The notes beneath the pieces are model-generated. The model ran no database searches. It was not told the DNA's origin and saw nothing but the letters and a program-made list of their open reading frames with translations. The position numbers and the translations under genes were made by a program. From positions 248,001 through 312,000 of the forward strand of contig NZ_FNCJ01000008.1 of the NCBI RefSeq assembly GCF_900100735.1: 64,000 nucleotides of DNA, in the 5' to 3' direction. Positions 1-7,545 of the stretch are shown here, piece after piece. Position 1 is the stretch's first letter, and each line of letters opens with the position of its first letter. This DNA is from Paraburkholderia phenazinium (GTDB lineage Bacteria; Pseudomonadota; Gammaproteobacteria; Burkholderiales; Burkholderiaceae).

Positions 1-627
1 CGAAATACCCGCCGTTTCCGCATCCCGCTCCCCGAGCGACAGGTAATAGCCGTCGTGACGGATCCGCTCGTACAGTTCCCCCCGCCCGCCGTCGAACGCG
101 CTTAGCACGCGCCCGCCCGAGCCTTTGTCCATGGGCAGGACGTCGCCCTCGCGCACATGATCGCGAATCGCATGGGTCGAATCGACCCGATGCAAACAGA
201 CGCGCAGGTGCTTCTGGCGCACATAAAACGACACGCTTTCGCCGCTCTCGTCGCGCAGCCGGCGCATCAATGGCAACACCACATCGCCGAGTTGCAGACT
301 GCGTTGATAGAGCGCGCCCAGTTGCAAGGTGGCCGGGCCGACGTAGTAGAGGCCCTCGTCCGAGCGCAGCAGCATGCGGTGATGCGTGAGCGAAGCGATC
401 AGCCGCAGGATCGTGCTTTTGTAGAGCCCGGTGCGGGCCGCCAGCTCAGCGAGCGACACGCCTTTGTCGTTGGGGCGGAACGCAAACAGAATCGCAAAGG
501 CTCGATCGAGCGCGGCGACGCCGTCCGGTGCGGACGATGGGCCTGCGACGGCTTCGGCGTCGTCCGGGCTAGAAGGATTGGAGGGCTTGGATGACTTGGA
601 TGACTTGGATGATCTGGAAGCGGCCAT
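1..627 (-). CDS. IclR-family transcriptional regulator (3' end cut off by window edge)
   Basis: The start is the ATG at 627; the reading frame stays open to base 1, so only the first 209 residues are present. After a low-complexity Ser/Lys/Pro leader (about residues 1-35, partly encoded by a 9-bp tandem repeat) comes an IclR-type winged helix: GVAALDRAFAIL, then SLAELAARTGLYKSTILRLI and a wing ending in YYVGPATL. The effector-binding domain begins around residue 90. It is the last gene of a minus-strand run with a lactonase, a citryl-CoA-lyase-like protein, an MFS transporter and a CoA-transferase, so it probably controls that operon according to its substrate. The palindrome at 5169-5191 is its most likely operator. 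The family is clear; the target and effector are inferred. Confidence 0.88.
   Translation of the reverse strand, partial: MAASRSSKSSKSSKPSNPSSPDDAEAVAGPSSAPDGVAALDRAFAILFAFRPNDKGVSLAELAARTGLYKSTILRLIASLTHHRMLLRSDEGLYYVGPATLQLGALYQRSLQLGDVVLPLMRRLRDESGESVSFYVRQKHLRVCLHRVDSTHAIRDHVREGDVLPMDKGSGGRVLSAFDGGRGELYERIRHDGYYLSLGERDAETAGIS
586..612. repeat. 9-bp tandem repeat in the IclR gene start
   Basis: Three perfect copies of CTTGGATGA lie in tandem, followed by a decayed fourth. Read on the minus strand they encode SSK-SSK-SSK in the disordered leader. Copy-number change would keep the frame. Confidence 0.85.
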
Positions 628-682
628 AGGCGGTGTGCAAGCGGCAAGGGGCGCCAGGCGTTATGCCTGACAGAACGCCATT

Positions 683-1588
683 TTACCCGCCCAAGCCCGG
701 CGTGCTCCACTGCGCAGACAAAACCGCCCCGCTGCTCGAATCCGTGATGAACAGCGTGCTGTGCTGCGCGCCGCCAAACGTGACGTTGGTGATCGTGCGG
801 CCCGCACACGATTCGAGTTTGGCGATCCCCTCGCCATGTGGATTCAGCACAAACACCGCGCCGAGCGACGCGTGCGCGACAAACAGATTGCCGCTGCGAT
901 CCATTGCCAGACCATCCGGTCCGCTTACGCCATAGAACTGCGCAAACCGTCCGACCTTGCTCGTACTGCCGTCCGCCAGCAGCGGCAAACGCCAGACAGA
1001 GTTGTCGCGCGTCATCGCGACAAACAACACCTTCTCGTCGGGGCTCAGCACGAGCCCGTTCGGACTCGGACCATTCGAGATCAGACAGTCGAGCCGGCCA
1101 TCGGGACGCAAGCGGTAGACGCGTCCGGTTGGATCGTGCAGGCCAGTCTGACCCTGATCGGTAAAGTAGATATCGCCGTTGCTGGCGATGATCAGATCGT
1201 TCGGACCTTTGAAGCGCTCGCTATTGCGCCGGGCAATTACTGGGCTCACGGAGCCGTTCGTGGGATCAAGCGCGAGAATGCCGTTCTTGTAGTCCGCAAT
1301 CAGCACGCGGCCATCGGGATGCCATGCCAAGCCGTTCGGCTCCCCGTCGTATTCGGCGACCACGCTCCATTGCAGTTCCGGCGAGATCCGTATGATGCGC
1401 CCATGCGGAATATCGACGAGATATAGATTGCCATGCGGATCGAAACACGGACCTTCGATAAACGAATCGACTACCGCCCCGCCCTTGTTGGCTCGCGACC
1501 ATTCCGTCACTTCGTGGCGGCGCAGTGCTTGCGGCATCGTCGTATAAACCGCGGTGCCGAGCACGGGCGGCGCGGGATACCAGTTCAT
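683..1588 (-). CDS. SMP-30/gluconolactonase/LRE-family lactonase
   Basis: This 301-residue protein has the SMP-30/gluconolactonase beta-propeller pattern: SFIEGPCFDPHGNLYLVDI near residue 40, EPNGLAWHPDGRVLIADYKNGI, GPNDLIIASNGDIYFTD and PSPNGLVLSPDEKVLFVA. The Glu of EGP, the Asn of GPND and the Asp of the later blade are the usual divalent-metal ligands. Family members hydrolyse sugar or other lactones in the cytosol. The ATG overlaps the stop of the upstream citryl-CoA-lyase-like gene as ATGA, so translation is probably coupled. In this operon it would open the lactone form of the substrate that the CoA-transferase then activates; that role is inferred. The actual lactone is unknown. Confidence 0.82.
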   Translation of the reverse strand: MNWYPAPPVLGTAVYTTMPQALRRHEVTEWSRANKGGAVVDSFIEGPCFDPHGNLYLVDIPHGRIIRISPELQWSVVAEYDGEPNGLAWHPDGRVLIADYKNGILALDPTNGSVSPVIARRNSERFKGPNDLIIASNGDIYFTDQGQTGLHDPTGRVYRLRPDGRLDCLISNGPSPNGLVLSPDEKVLFVAMTRDNSVWRLPLLADGSTSKVGRFAQFYGVSGPDGLAMDRSGNLFVAHASLGAVFVLNPHGEGIAKLESCAGRTITNVTFGGAQHSTLFITDSSSGAVLSAQWSTPGLGG

Positions 1589-2439
1589 TGCCCGCCCTCT
1601 TCGTGTTCGAGATGGCGCGTAGCGGGCCCGGTATAGCGATAGGCCATCTGGCGCGGCATCGGCCCCTTGTTGCGCTCGCCGCGTCCGCGCTGCTCCCAGG
1701 CATGCGACAGAATACCGACCGCGCGCGACAGGCAGAAGACGCCGCGCGCCAGTTCGGGGGCGAAGCCAAGTTCGGCGTAGATCACGGCGGTGGCGCCGTC
1801 GATATTCATTGGAATCGGCTTCGACTTGCGCTCCTTGAGTAACGCTTCGATACCGCGTGCAATCGCAGCGTACCGTCCGGAGACGACACCCTGGGCCGCG
1901 GCCTCATCCACCATACCCAGCAGCCGGCCTGCACGCGGATCGACGGGATGGAAGCGGTGCCCGAAACCCGGCAGATATTTGCCGTGTTCGGCGATAAAGG
2001 TGTCGATACAGGATTCCACCGCATCCGCGAGGGCGGCTCCGTCGGCCTGTGCCTTCTCGATCGCATGGAAAATCTCGACAGCCTGCTGCCCTGCGCCGCC
2101 GTGCACATCGTCAAGCGTATTGAGCGCCGACGCCATGGCTCCGTTCAGGGGCAAGCCGCAACTGACCGCCATGCGCGATATCGCAATCGACGGCGCATGC
2201 GGGCCGTGATCGACCGACGCCACCAGCGCCGCCTCCAGCAAACGCGCCTCGCCCGCGCTCGGCAAATCGCCGCGCAACATCAGCCAGATCATCTGCGGAA
2301 AACTGATCTGGCCGATCAGTTCCTGAATCGGATAGCCGCGCACCTGGATCGAACCCGGGTGAATATCGATGATCGAGGTGCTCCAGTAATTGGCGGCAAG
2401 GGTAGCGGGGTCGAGCGGTGAATTTGTCATGATGCTCAT
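1585..2439 (-). CDS. Citrate-synthase-fold citryl-CoA lyase-like protein
   Basis: This 284-residue protein belongs to the short citrate-synthase superfamily often annotated citryl-CoA lyase. It has the family's small-domain landmarks: VDHGPHAPS (His near residue 78), DDVHGGAG near 108, LPGFGHRFHPVDPRA near 152 (catalytic His region) and GFAPELARGVF / LSHAWEQRGRG near the end. It is much shorter than true citrate synthases (about 430 residues). Such enzymes cleave a citryl-CoA-like thioester to an acyl-CoA plus a 2-oxo acid. The start ATG lies one base after the MFS stop, and its own stop overlaps the lactonase start. Together with the CoA-transferase gene it suggests activation and cleavage of a citrate-like acid; the exact substrate is not deducible. 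Confidence 0.8.
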   Translation of the reverse strand: MSIMTNSPLDPATLAANYWSTSIIDIHPGSIQVRGYPIQELIGQISFPQMIWLMLRGDLPSAGEARLLEAALVASVDHGPHAPSIAISRMAVSCGLPLNGAMASALNTLDDVHGGAGQQAVEIFHAIEKAQADGAALADAVESCIDTFIAEHGKYLPGFGHRFHPVDPRAGRLLGMVDEAAAQGVVSGRYAAIARGIEALLKERKSKPIPMNIDGATAVIYAELGFAPELARGVFCLSRAVGILSHAWEQRGRGERNKGPMPRQMAYRYTGPATRHLEHEEGGQ

Positions 2440-2440
2440 G

Positions 2441-3889
2441 TCAACGATTGATGTCTTCGAGTGCCAGACCTTTGGTAGCCGGCCCCATGATGCCGATCAG
2501 CAGCATCACAAACACCATGCAACTGCTGATCATGATGAACACGCCGTTCGCGCCGAAATCACGCAGAAAAAACGCCACCAGAAAACCGGAGAAAATCGCG
2601 CTTAGACGGCTCCATGAGTAGACGAAGCCAATGGCCCGCGCACGGATCTCCGTTGGATACAGCTCCGACTGATAGGTCTGGAACGAGTAAGTCATGATGG
2701 TTAGCGCAAGGTTCATGCAGAAGCCGAACACAATCAACCCCAGCGAGCCGGTCTGATGCGCAAAGGCGAGCCCGAACACCGCAATCGCACCCGACGCGCC
2801 GACCAGACTCCATTTGCGTTCGACCTTGTCGGCAAAGTAGAAAAACAGAGTTGGCCCAAGCGGCAGCGCAATCGACATCAAAAACGAGTATTGCAAGCTA
2901 TGTACGAGATTGATGCCCTTGCTCGTCAGCAATGAGGGAATCCAGTTGCTAAAGCCGTAAAAGCCAATCACCGAGACCGCGTTATAGACCGACATCATGA
3001 TCGTGCGCTTCAAATACGGCGCTTTCAGGATGTCACGAAAGCGCCGCTCGACCGTGGGCACGCTATGGGTATGCGGCACAGGTGGCGGCAGCGGGCGCCG
3101 GTACTGACGCTCGACCACGCGCTCGATCTGCTGCGTCACGCGCGCCGCTTCGTCGAGACGGCCGCGCGTCACCAGCCAGCGCGGACTTTCGGGAATGCCC
3201 AGGCGAATCACCCAAACGATCGCCGCGCCCACCGCGCTCGCCAGCACGACCCAACGCCAGCCATCGAGACCGAAGGGCTGCTGCGGCACCAGCCACCACG
3301 ACATCAAGGCGACCACCGGCACCGCGCAATACGGCACGATCTGCGTGATCGCAAAGGCCCGGCCGCGCAAACTCTTCGGCATTAGTTCGGCAACGTAAGT
3401 GTTGATGGTGACCATCTCGACGCCGAGTCCGATTCCCGCAAGCAGACGAAAAATATTGATGCCGAGGGCGCTTTGCTGAAACGCCATCATGATGCTGGCC
3501 GCCGTATAGGCCAGCAATGCCACCACGAAGATGCGTCGGCGGCCGAAACGGTCGGCCAGAAAACCGAGCCCCATGGTGCCAATAAACAGCCCAAGGAAGG
3601 TTGCCGCCACGAAAGCCGCGATACTGTTCATGGCAAAGATCGACGTGGACGTCTTGACGAACAGACCGCTCTCGATCAGCCCCGGCGCGATATAGCCGGT
3701 CATAAACAGATCGTAGAACTCGAAACAGCCGCCCAGCGACAGCAGAAACACGATCGTCCAGATATGCCGCGTGGCCGGCAGGCGGTCGAGCCGCGCGACA
3801 ATGCCGCGCGCCTGGGTTTCCTGATCGGCGTTGTGCTCCGCAGTGCTCGCAAATCCGGCGCGCGCAACCGCGTTTGATGCTTGTCTCAT
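2441..3889 (-). CDS. MFS transporter, sugar/organic-acid porter type
   Basis: A 482-residue, 12-segment permease. The start chosen is the ATG at 3889, preceded by a strong GGAGGAGAGGAG purine tract; a longer open frame upstream overlaps the neighbouring CoA-transferase and is rejected. Landmarks are GFLADRFGRRR in the loop between segments 2 and 3 and PESPRWL after segment 6, both typical of the sugar-porter and aromatic-acid symporter group, with a long central cytoplasmic loop. It sits between the CoA-transferase and the citryl-CoA-lyase-like gene, so it most likely imports the polycarboxylate, lactone or sugar acid that the operon degrades. Energy coupling is probably proton symport, by family. 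Substrate unknown. Confidence 0.85.
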   Translation of the reverse strand: MRQASNAVARAGFASTAEHNADQETQARGIVARLDRLPATRHIWTIVFLLSLGGCFEFYDLFMTGYIAPGLIESGLFVKTSTSIFAMNSIAAFVAATFLGLFIGTMGLGFLADRFGRRRIFVVALLAYTAASIMMAFQQSALGINIFRLLAGIGLGVEMVTINTYVAELMPKSLRGRAFAITQIVPYCAVPVVALMSWWLVPQQPFGLDGWRWVVLASAVGAAIVWVIRLGIPESPRWLVTRGRLDEAARVTQQIERVVERQYRRPLPPPVPHTHSVPTVERRFRDILKAPYLKRTIMMSVYNAVSVIGFYGFSNWIPSLLTSKGINLVHSLQYSFLMSIALPLGPTLFFYFADKVERKWSLVGASGAIAVFGLAFAHQTGSLGLIVFGFCMNLALTIMTYSFQTYQSELYPTEIRARAIGFVYSWSRLSAIFSGFLVAFFLRDFGANGVFIMISSCMVFVMLLIGIMGPATKGLALEDINR

Positions 3890-3929
3890 GAACTCCTCTC
3901 CTCCAGTCGGGTCTCTTCGCGATGCGGGC

Positions 3930-5141
3930 CTAGATGACGCCGTCTTCTCGCAGCCGCGCAATCGCGCTCGCGTCAAAACCGAGACGCTGCAAATGCGCGT
4001 CCGTGTGTTCGGATAGATGCGGTGCGCGCGAAGCCGGCGCGCCATTCGATACTTCGCCGTGAGCGTCGGCAAAGCGGAAGCCGGCGCGCGTGACACGCTG
4101 GATGGTTTCGCCGTCCTGCAACTCATGGACAAATGCGCGCTCGACAAGCTGCGGCTGGCCAATCGCCTCGGGCACGCTGAGCACGAGTCCTGCCGGCACG
4201 CCGGCTGCGGTCATGCGTTGTTCCCAGTTGCTGGCGGTGTCATGGGCGAGCGCCGCTTCGATCTCCCGCTTCAGTTCGAGGCGATAGCGCTTGCGCGTAT
4301 TGCGCTCGCTAAAGCGTTCGTCGTGCGGCAAATCCGGCCGGCCGATCAGTTCGCATAACGCAATAAACTGCTTGGTCTCGTTAGCGGCGATATTCAGCAT
4401 GCCTTCGCCGCAGACAAAGGTTCCGGAGGGGGCAGCGGTGAAATTTTCATTGCCCATGGGCGTGGGCGTGACGCCAGCATTCAGATAGTTTGAGACCACC
4501 CAGCCCATACTGGAGAGCGTCGCCTCGAGCATCGAGACATCGATTACCCTGCCCTCGCCCGTACGCTGCGCTGCCACCACCGCCGCGCAAATCGCCAGTG
4601 CCGCGCTCATGCCGCCGACGGTGTCCGCCACCGGATAACCGACCCGCAGCGGCGCGCTATCAGCATCGCCCGTGACGCTCATCGCCCCCGACATGCCCTG
4701 GATAATCTGGTCGTAGGCTGGACGATGCGCCAGCGGGCCATCGTTGCCGAAGCCGGAAATCGCGCAGTAGACGAGGCGCGGATTGACCTCCAGGAGCGCT
4801 TGCGCGCCCAGGCCGAGCCGGTCCATTACACCGGGCCGGAAATTTTCGACCAGCACATCGGCCTCGGCCACCAGCTTGCGCAAGATGTCTTTACCCGCCT
4901 CGTGCTTCAGATTGAGCGTCAGCGATTCCTTGCCGGCATTCACTGCCACAAAGGACGCGCCCATATTGCGCGCCGAGGCTTGCGGATCGGCGCCCAAACG
5001 GCGCGCCAGATCGCCGCCGGCGGGATTCTCGATCTTGAGGACATCTGCGCCGAGTAGCGCAAGCTGATAAGTGCAAAACGGCCCCGAAAGGACGTTCGAC
5101 AGATCCAACACGCGAATGCCGGAAAGCGGGAGGGAAACCAT
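3930..5141 (-). CDS. CaiB/BaiF-family (class III) CoA-transferase
   Basis: This 403-residue protein has the full class III CoA-transferase pattern: LSGIRVLDLSNVLSGPFCTYQLALLGADVLKIE at the N-terminus, VLVENFRPGVMDRLGLG near 100, YCAISGFGNDGP, and RPAYDQIIQGMSG, whose Asp (about residue 145) is the family's catalytic carboxylate. GYPVADTVGGM and GRVIDVSMLEATL follow. The family moves CoA from one acyl-CoA (often succinyl-CoA) to an organic acid. It is the first gene of the minus-strand operon and lies directly behind the palindromic operator at 5169-5191. The likely role is to activate the polycarboxylate that the citryl-CoA-lyase-like enzyme cleaves; the acceptor is not known. Confidence 0.88.
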   Translation of the reverse strand: MVSLPLSGIRVLDLSNVLSGPFCTYQLALLGADVLKIENPAGGDLARRLGADPQASARNMGASFVAVNAGKESLTLNLKHEAGKDILRKLVAEADVLVENFRPGVMDRLGLGAQALLEVNPRLVYCAISGFGNDGPLAHRPAYDQIIQGMSGAMSVTGDADSAPLRVGYPVADTVGGMSAALAICAAVVAAQRTGEGRVIDVSMLEATLSSMGWVVSNYLNAGVTPTPMGNENFTAAPSGTFVCGEGMLNIAANETKQFIALCELIGRPDLPHDERFSERNTRKRYRLELKREIEAALAHDTASNWEQRMTAAGVPAGLVLSVPEAIGQPQLVERAFVHELQDGETIQRVTRAGFRFADAHGEVSNGAPASRAPHLSEHTDAHLQRLGFDASAIARLREDGVI

Positions 5142-5168
5142 TGCGAGCCTCTTTCGAGTTGCCTTGTC

Positions 5169-5191
5169 GTCGTTCTATCTGATAGAACGAC
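5169..5191. promoter_or_regulatory. Perfect 10-3-10 palindrome, putative IclR operator
   Basis: The arms GTCGTTCTAT and ATAGAACGAC flank the spacer CTG, 28 bases before the CoA-transferase start. A further half-site, CGTTCTAT, follows at 5191-5198, exactly 20 bp from the first arm's CGTTCTAT at 5171. IclR proteins commonly bind such dyads over the promoter of the operon they control, and an IclR gene closes this operon. The assignment of regulator to site is inference. Confidence 0.7.
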
Positions 5192-5321
5192 GTTCTATAA
5201 TTTGATGAGGCGGATCGTATTCCTCGGGATTGGGCGGTGGAAATAGGGGTTAGCACTTAGCCGATAGCGTCTTGCGAACGGTTGCCGCATGCTGACTTTG
5301 TCGCTGGAGATCTCTTAATAT

Positions 5322-5442
5322 ATCCGCCAAAAGATCCGCCACGCGATCGACCACAAAACTTCTATCTATCTGTAATAAAAGGATTTTTAAGGCTATAATT
5401 TTATTGTAAGATCGACCACGAGATCCGCCACGAAAGCGACCA
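5322..5442. repeat. Two triplets of 12-bp-phased direct repeats around the fic promoter
   Basis: Octamers of the form A(T/G)C(C/G)(G/A)CCA start at 5322, 5334 and 5346, and again at 5411, 5423 and 5435; each step is exactly 12 bp. The first triplet reads ATCCGCCA, ATCCGCCA, ATCGACCA. The second reads ATCGACCA, ATCCGCCA, AGCGACCA, so the order is mirrored. The last copy ends on the A of the fic ATG. The AT-rich interval 5354-5410 lies between them. This looks like an operator array for a protein binding one face of the helix. Confidence 0.75.
5394..5399 (+). promoter_or_regulatory. Candidate -10 box for fic
   Basis: TATAAT sits in the AT-rich interval between the two repeat triplets. A weak -35 (TGTAAT at 5371-5376) lies 17 bp upstream. 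The transcript would start inside or just before the second triplet, which would let a bound protein block initiation. Confidence 0.5.
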
Positions 5443-6671
5443 TGAGCAGCACCGAATCGAAATACCCGTACCATGCGGTCCATCAGATGCACCCCCTGCT
5501 TCCTTCTGACCCGAAGCTCAATAGCTTGCGTCCGCTGGCGGCCGAAGTCATCGGGCAAGCCAAAGATCTGGCTGCGCACGGCATGCCGCATCTGCGCGAT
5601 CTATTGCGTGAGGCGCTGCGCCCCATGAACTCGTACTACACGAACAAGATAGAAGGCCAGCACACTGAACCGCTGCTGATCGAGCAGGCGCTTCAGAAGG
5701 ATTTTTCCAGCAAGCCGGCAGAAGCACGTAAGCAGCGTATCGCGGTCGCTCATATCGCCACGGAGCGTTGGGGCGAGGAAAGCTTTCCGTCCTTCGACTC
5801 CGATACGCTTTTCCAAAGCACCGTCCCGCAAGCGATTCACCGGCACCTTCACGATCAGTTGTCGGCGGAGGACCTGATCCAGATGGATGACGAGGGAAAC
5901 GAGGAAACGATCACACCCGGTGTATGGCGCGACCGGGGCGTTAAGGTAGGCGTGCATATCCCTCCCGATCCGGCCACGGTGGCAAACTTTATGGAGGAAT
6001 GGCATCGCGGCTATCGCTACACCCGTTCGGGCGAGACGGCGGTGATCGGCCTGATGGCGAGCCACCATAGATTGGCCTGGATTCACCCGTTTCTGGACGG
6101 CAATGGTCGTACCGCCCGCCTGCATACGCATATCGGACTCTCCGCGCTGGGCCTGACGCAAGGGTTATGGTCACCCATGCGAGGTTTTGCGCGAGAGCAC
6201 GCGGCGTACTACAGCCATCTTGTGGGGGCCGACGCTCGTCGCAAGGGGGATTACGACGGCAGAGGCGTATTGAGCGAAAGCGGACTGGTGGAATTCATCA
6301 CCTTCGCTATGAGTATCTGTCTGGATCAAATCGGGTTTATGGACGGCATGCTGCAAATGCAGGCGTTTGAAGCAAGGCTGGCACAGATGCTGGCGGCCGA
6401 GGCCACCAAGGAAGACACCCGCTATCTGAAAACCGAAGCAGCTCAGCCGCTTGCTTACCTCGCGACAGTCCGGTCAATGGACCGAGCCAGATTCAAAGGC
6501 ATGATGGGGCTACCCGCGCGAAGCGCGGATCGCGCTTTGGCAGATCTGTTCAAGCTGGGCATTATCCGCGCCAGGACACCGAAGGGCCCCGTCGAACTCG
6601 CACTGCCCATCAGCCTGTTCCGCTATCTTTTCCCGCGCCTGTGGCCGGAGGCAGAGGCGAACACGGCTTAA
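5442..6671 (+). CDS. Fic-domain protein with N-terminal inhibitory motif and C-terminal winged helix
   Basis: This 409-residue protein carries the canonical Fic catalytic motif HPFLDGNGRTARL (His215 is the general base). Enzymes with this motif usually transfer AMP from ATP to a Ser, Thr or Tyr of a target protein. The N-terminal part holds TNKIEG at residues 67-72, matching the (S/T)xxxE(G/N) inhibitory helix of class II Fic proteins, which keeps the enzyme autoinhibited from within the same chain. The last 90 residues look like a winged helix (ARSADRALADLFKLGIIRAR). No separate antitoxin gene lies beside it. There is no clear Shine-Dalgarno sequence before the ATG. The DNA-binding tail together with the phased repeats upstream suggests autoregulation, which is inference. 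Confidence 0.9.
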   Translation: MSSTESKYPYHAVHQMHPLLPSDPKLNSLRPLAAEVIGQAKDLAAHGMPHLRDLLREALRPMNSYYTNKIEGQHTEPLLIEQALQKDFSSKPAEARKQRIAVAHIATERWGEESFPSFDSDTLFQSTVPQAIHRHLHDQLSAEDLIQMDDEGNEETITPGVWRDRGVKVGVHIPPDPATVANFMEEWHRGYRYTRSGETAVIGLMASHHRLAWIHPFLDGNGRTARLHTHIGLSALGLTQGLWSPMRGFAREHAAYYSHLVGADARRKGDYDGRGVLSESGLVEFITFAMSICLDQIGFMDGMLQMQAFEARLAQMLAAEATKEDTRYLKTEAAQPLAYLATVRSMDRARFKGMMGLPARSADRALADLFKLGIIRARTPKGPVELALPISLFRYLFPRLWPEAEANTA

Positions 6672-6679
6672 CCGGCCGG

Positions 6680-6700
6680 CTGCGATTCATTTCATCGCAG
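6680..6700. other. Hairpin just after fic, in the fic-nasT spacer
   Basis: The arms CTGCGAT and ATCGCAG enclose a 7-base loop nine bases after the fic stop. It has no T-run, so it is at best a weak or factor-assisted terminator or a stability element. The rest of the spacer up to 6959 shows nothing I can name. Confidence 0.4.
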
Positions 6701-6959
6701 TCGCGAACACGCCATGACCGGCGCTCGCTGGTCACGCGCCATTTCTGTGCGCCCCATATGTCGCGCACCGCTACCGTGCATTCCAACAGGCCGCGCGCCG
6801 GGTGCGAAGCCACTACCGCATAGGTGTCGCAACAATTCATCCGGATGGCATACAGCTTGCTTAAAGGTCGATCTGCTCCCCAGCCATCGCAAAGCCAAGC
6901 GCGCGAAGAGCTTCTAAAACCGACGCCAACCTCCCGATGCCGCTGCCCCCAAGCGAACC

Positions 6960-7535
6960 ATGCTGCGTGTATTGCTCGTAACCGACACAGACAAGCCGAT
7001 AGGCGATCTACGCGACGCCCTCGCGCGGCTCGGCTACGACATGCTGGCCGGTACGGCGACCTCGCAGGCGCTCCACCGCAGGGTCGAAAGCGAGCGGCCC
7101 GATGTGATCATCATCGACACCGAATCGCCCTCACGCGATACGCTCGAACAACTGGCGGTAATGAACGCGACCGCGCCGCGTCCCGTGCTAATGTTCAGCA
7201 ACGACAGCAACCAGCAACTGATTCGTGACGCTGTGGGCGCAGGCGTCACCGCGTATCTGGTCGAGGGCCTCGCCTCCGAAAAGCTCGCGCCGATCCTCGA
7301 AGTGGCACTAGCCCGCTTTGCCCAGGAGACGCAACTACGCGAACGGCTCGCCCAGGTCGAAAACGAACTGGCCGAGCGCAAACTGATCGATCGCGCCAAA
7401 CGTCTGCTAATGGATCAGGAAAAGCTGGCCGAACCCGCCGCTTATGCGAGCCTGCGTAAGCGTGCGATGAACCAGGGCGTCAAGCTCGCCGAAGTCGCGC
7501 GCCAGATTGTGATGGCCGCCGATTTGCCAAAATAA
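6960..7535 (+). CDS. nasT: ANTAR-domain antiterminator, NasT type
   Basis: A 191-residue protein with an N-terminal receiver-like domain (MLRVLLVTDTDKPIGDLRDAL, then DVIIIDTES and AYLVEGL) and a C-terminal ANTAR RNA-binding domain (AERKLIDRAKRLLMDQEKLAEPAAYASLRKRAMNQG). ANTAR proteins bind paired hexaloop hairpins in mRNA leaders and prevent termination. In the NasT-NasS system NasT is held inactive by NasS until nitrate or nitrite binds NasS. The nasS gene follows after 10 bases, so the two are surely one unit. No nitrate transport or reductase gene is in the window, so the target leader must lie elsewhere. Confidence 0.88.
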   Translation: MLRVLLVTDTDKPIGDLRDALARLGYDMLAGTATSQALHRRVESERPDVIIIDTESPSRDTLEQLAVMNATAPRPVLMFSNDSNQQLIRDAVGAGVTAYLVEGLASEKLAPILEVALARFAQETQLRERLAQVENELAERKLIDRAKRLLMDQEKLAEPAAYASLRKRAMNQGVKLAEVARQIVMAADLPK

Positions 7536-7545
7536 AGCGTGGCCC

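Noticed and set aside
3890..4162. Longer start for the MFS transporter
   Set aside because: The extension overlaps the end of the CoA-transferase gene and has no ribosome site; the ATG at 3889 has a strong one and precedes the transporter pattern.
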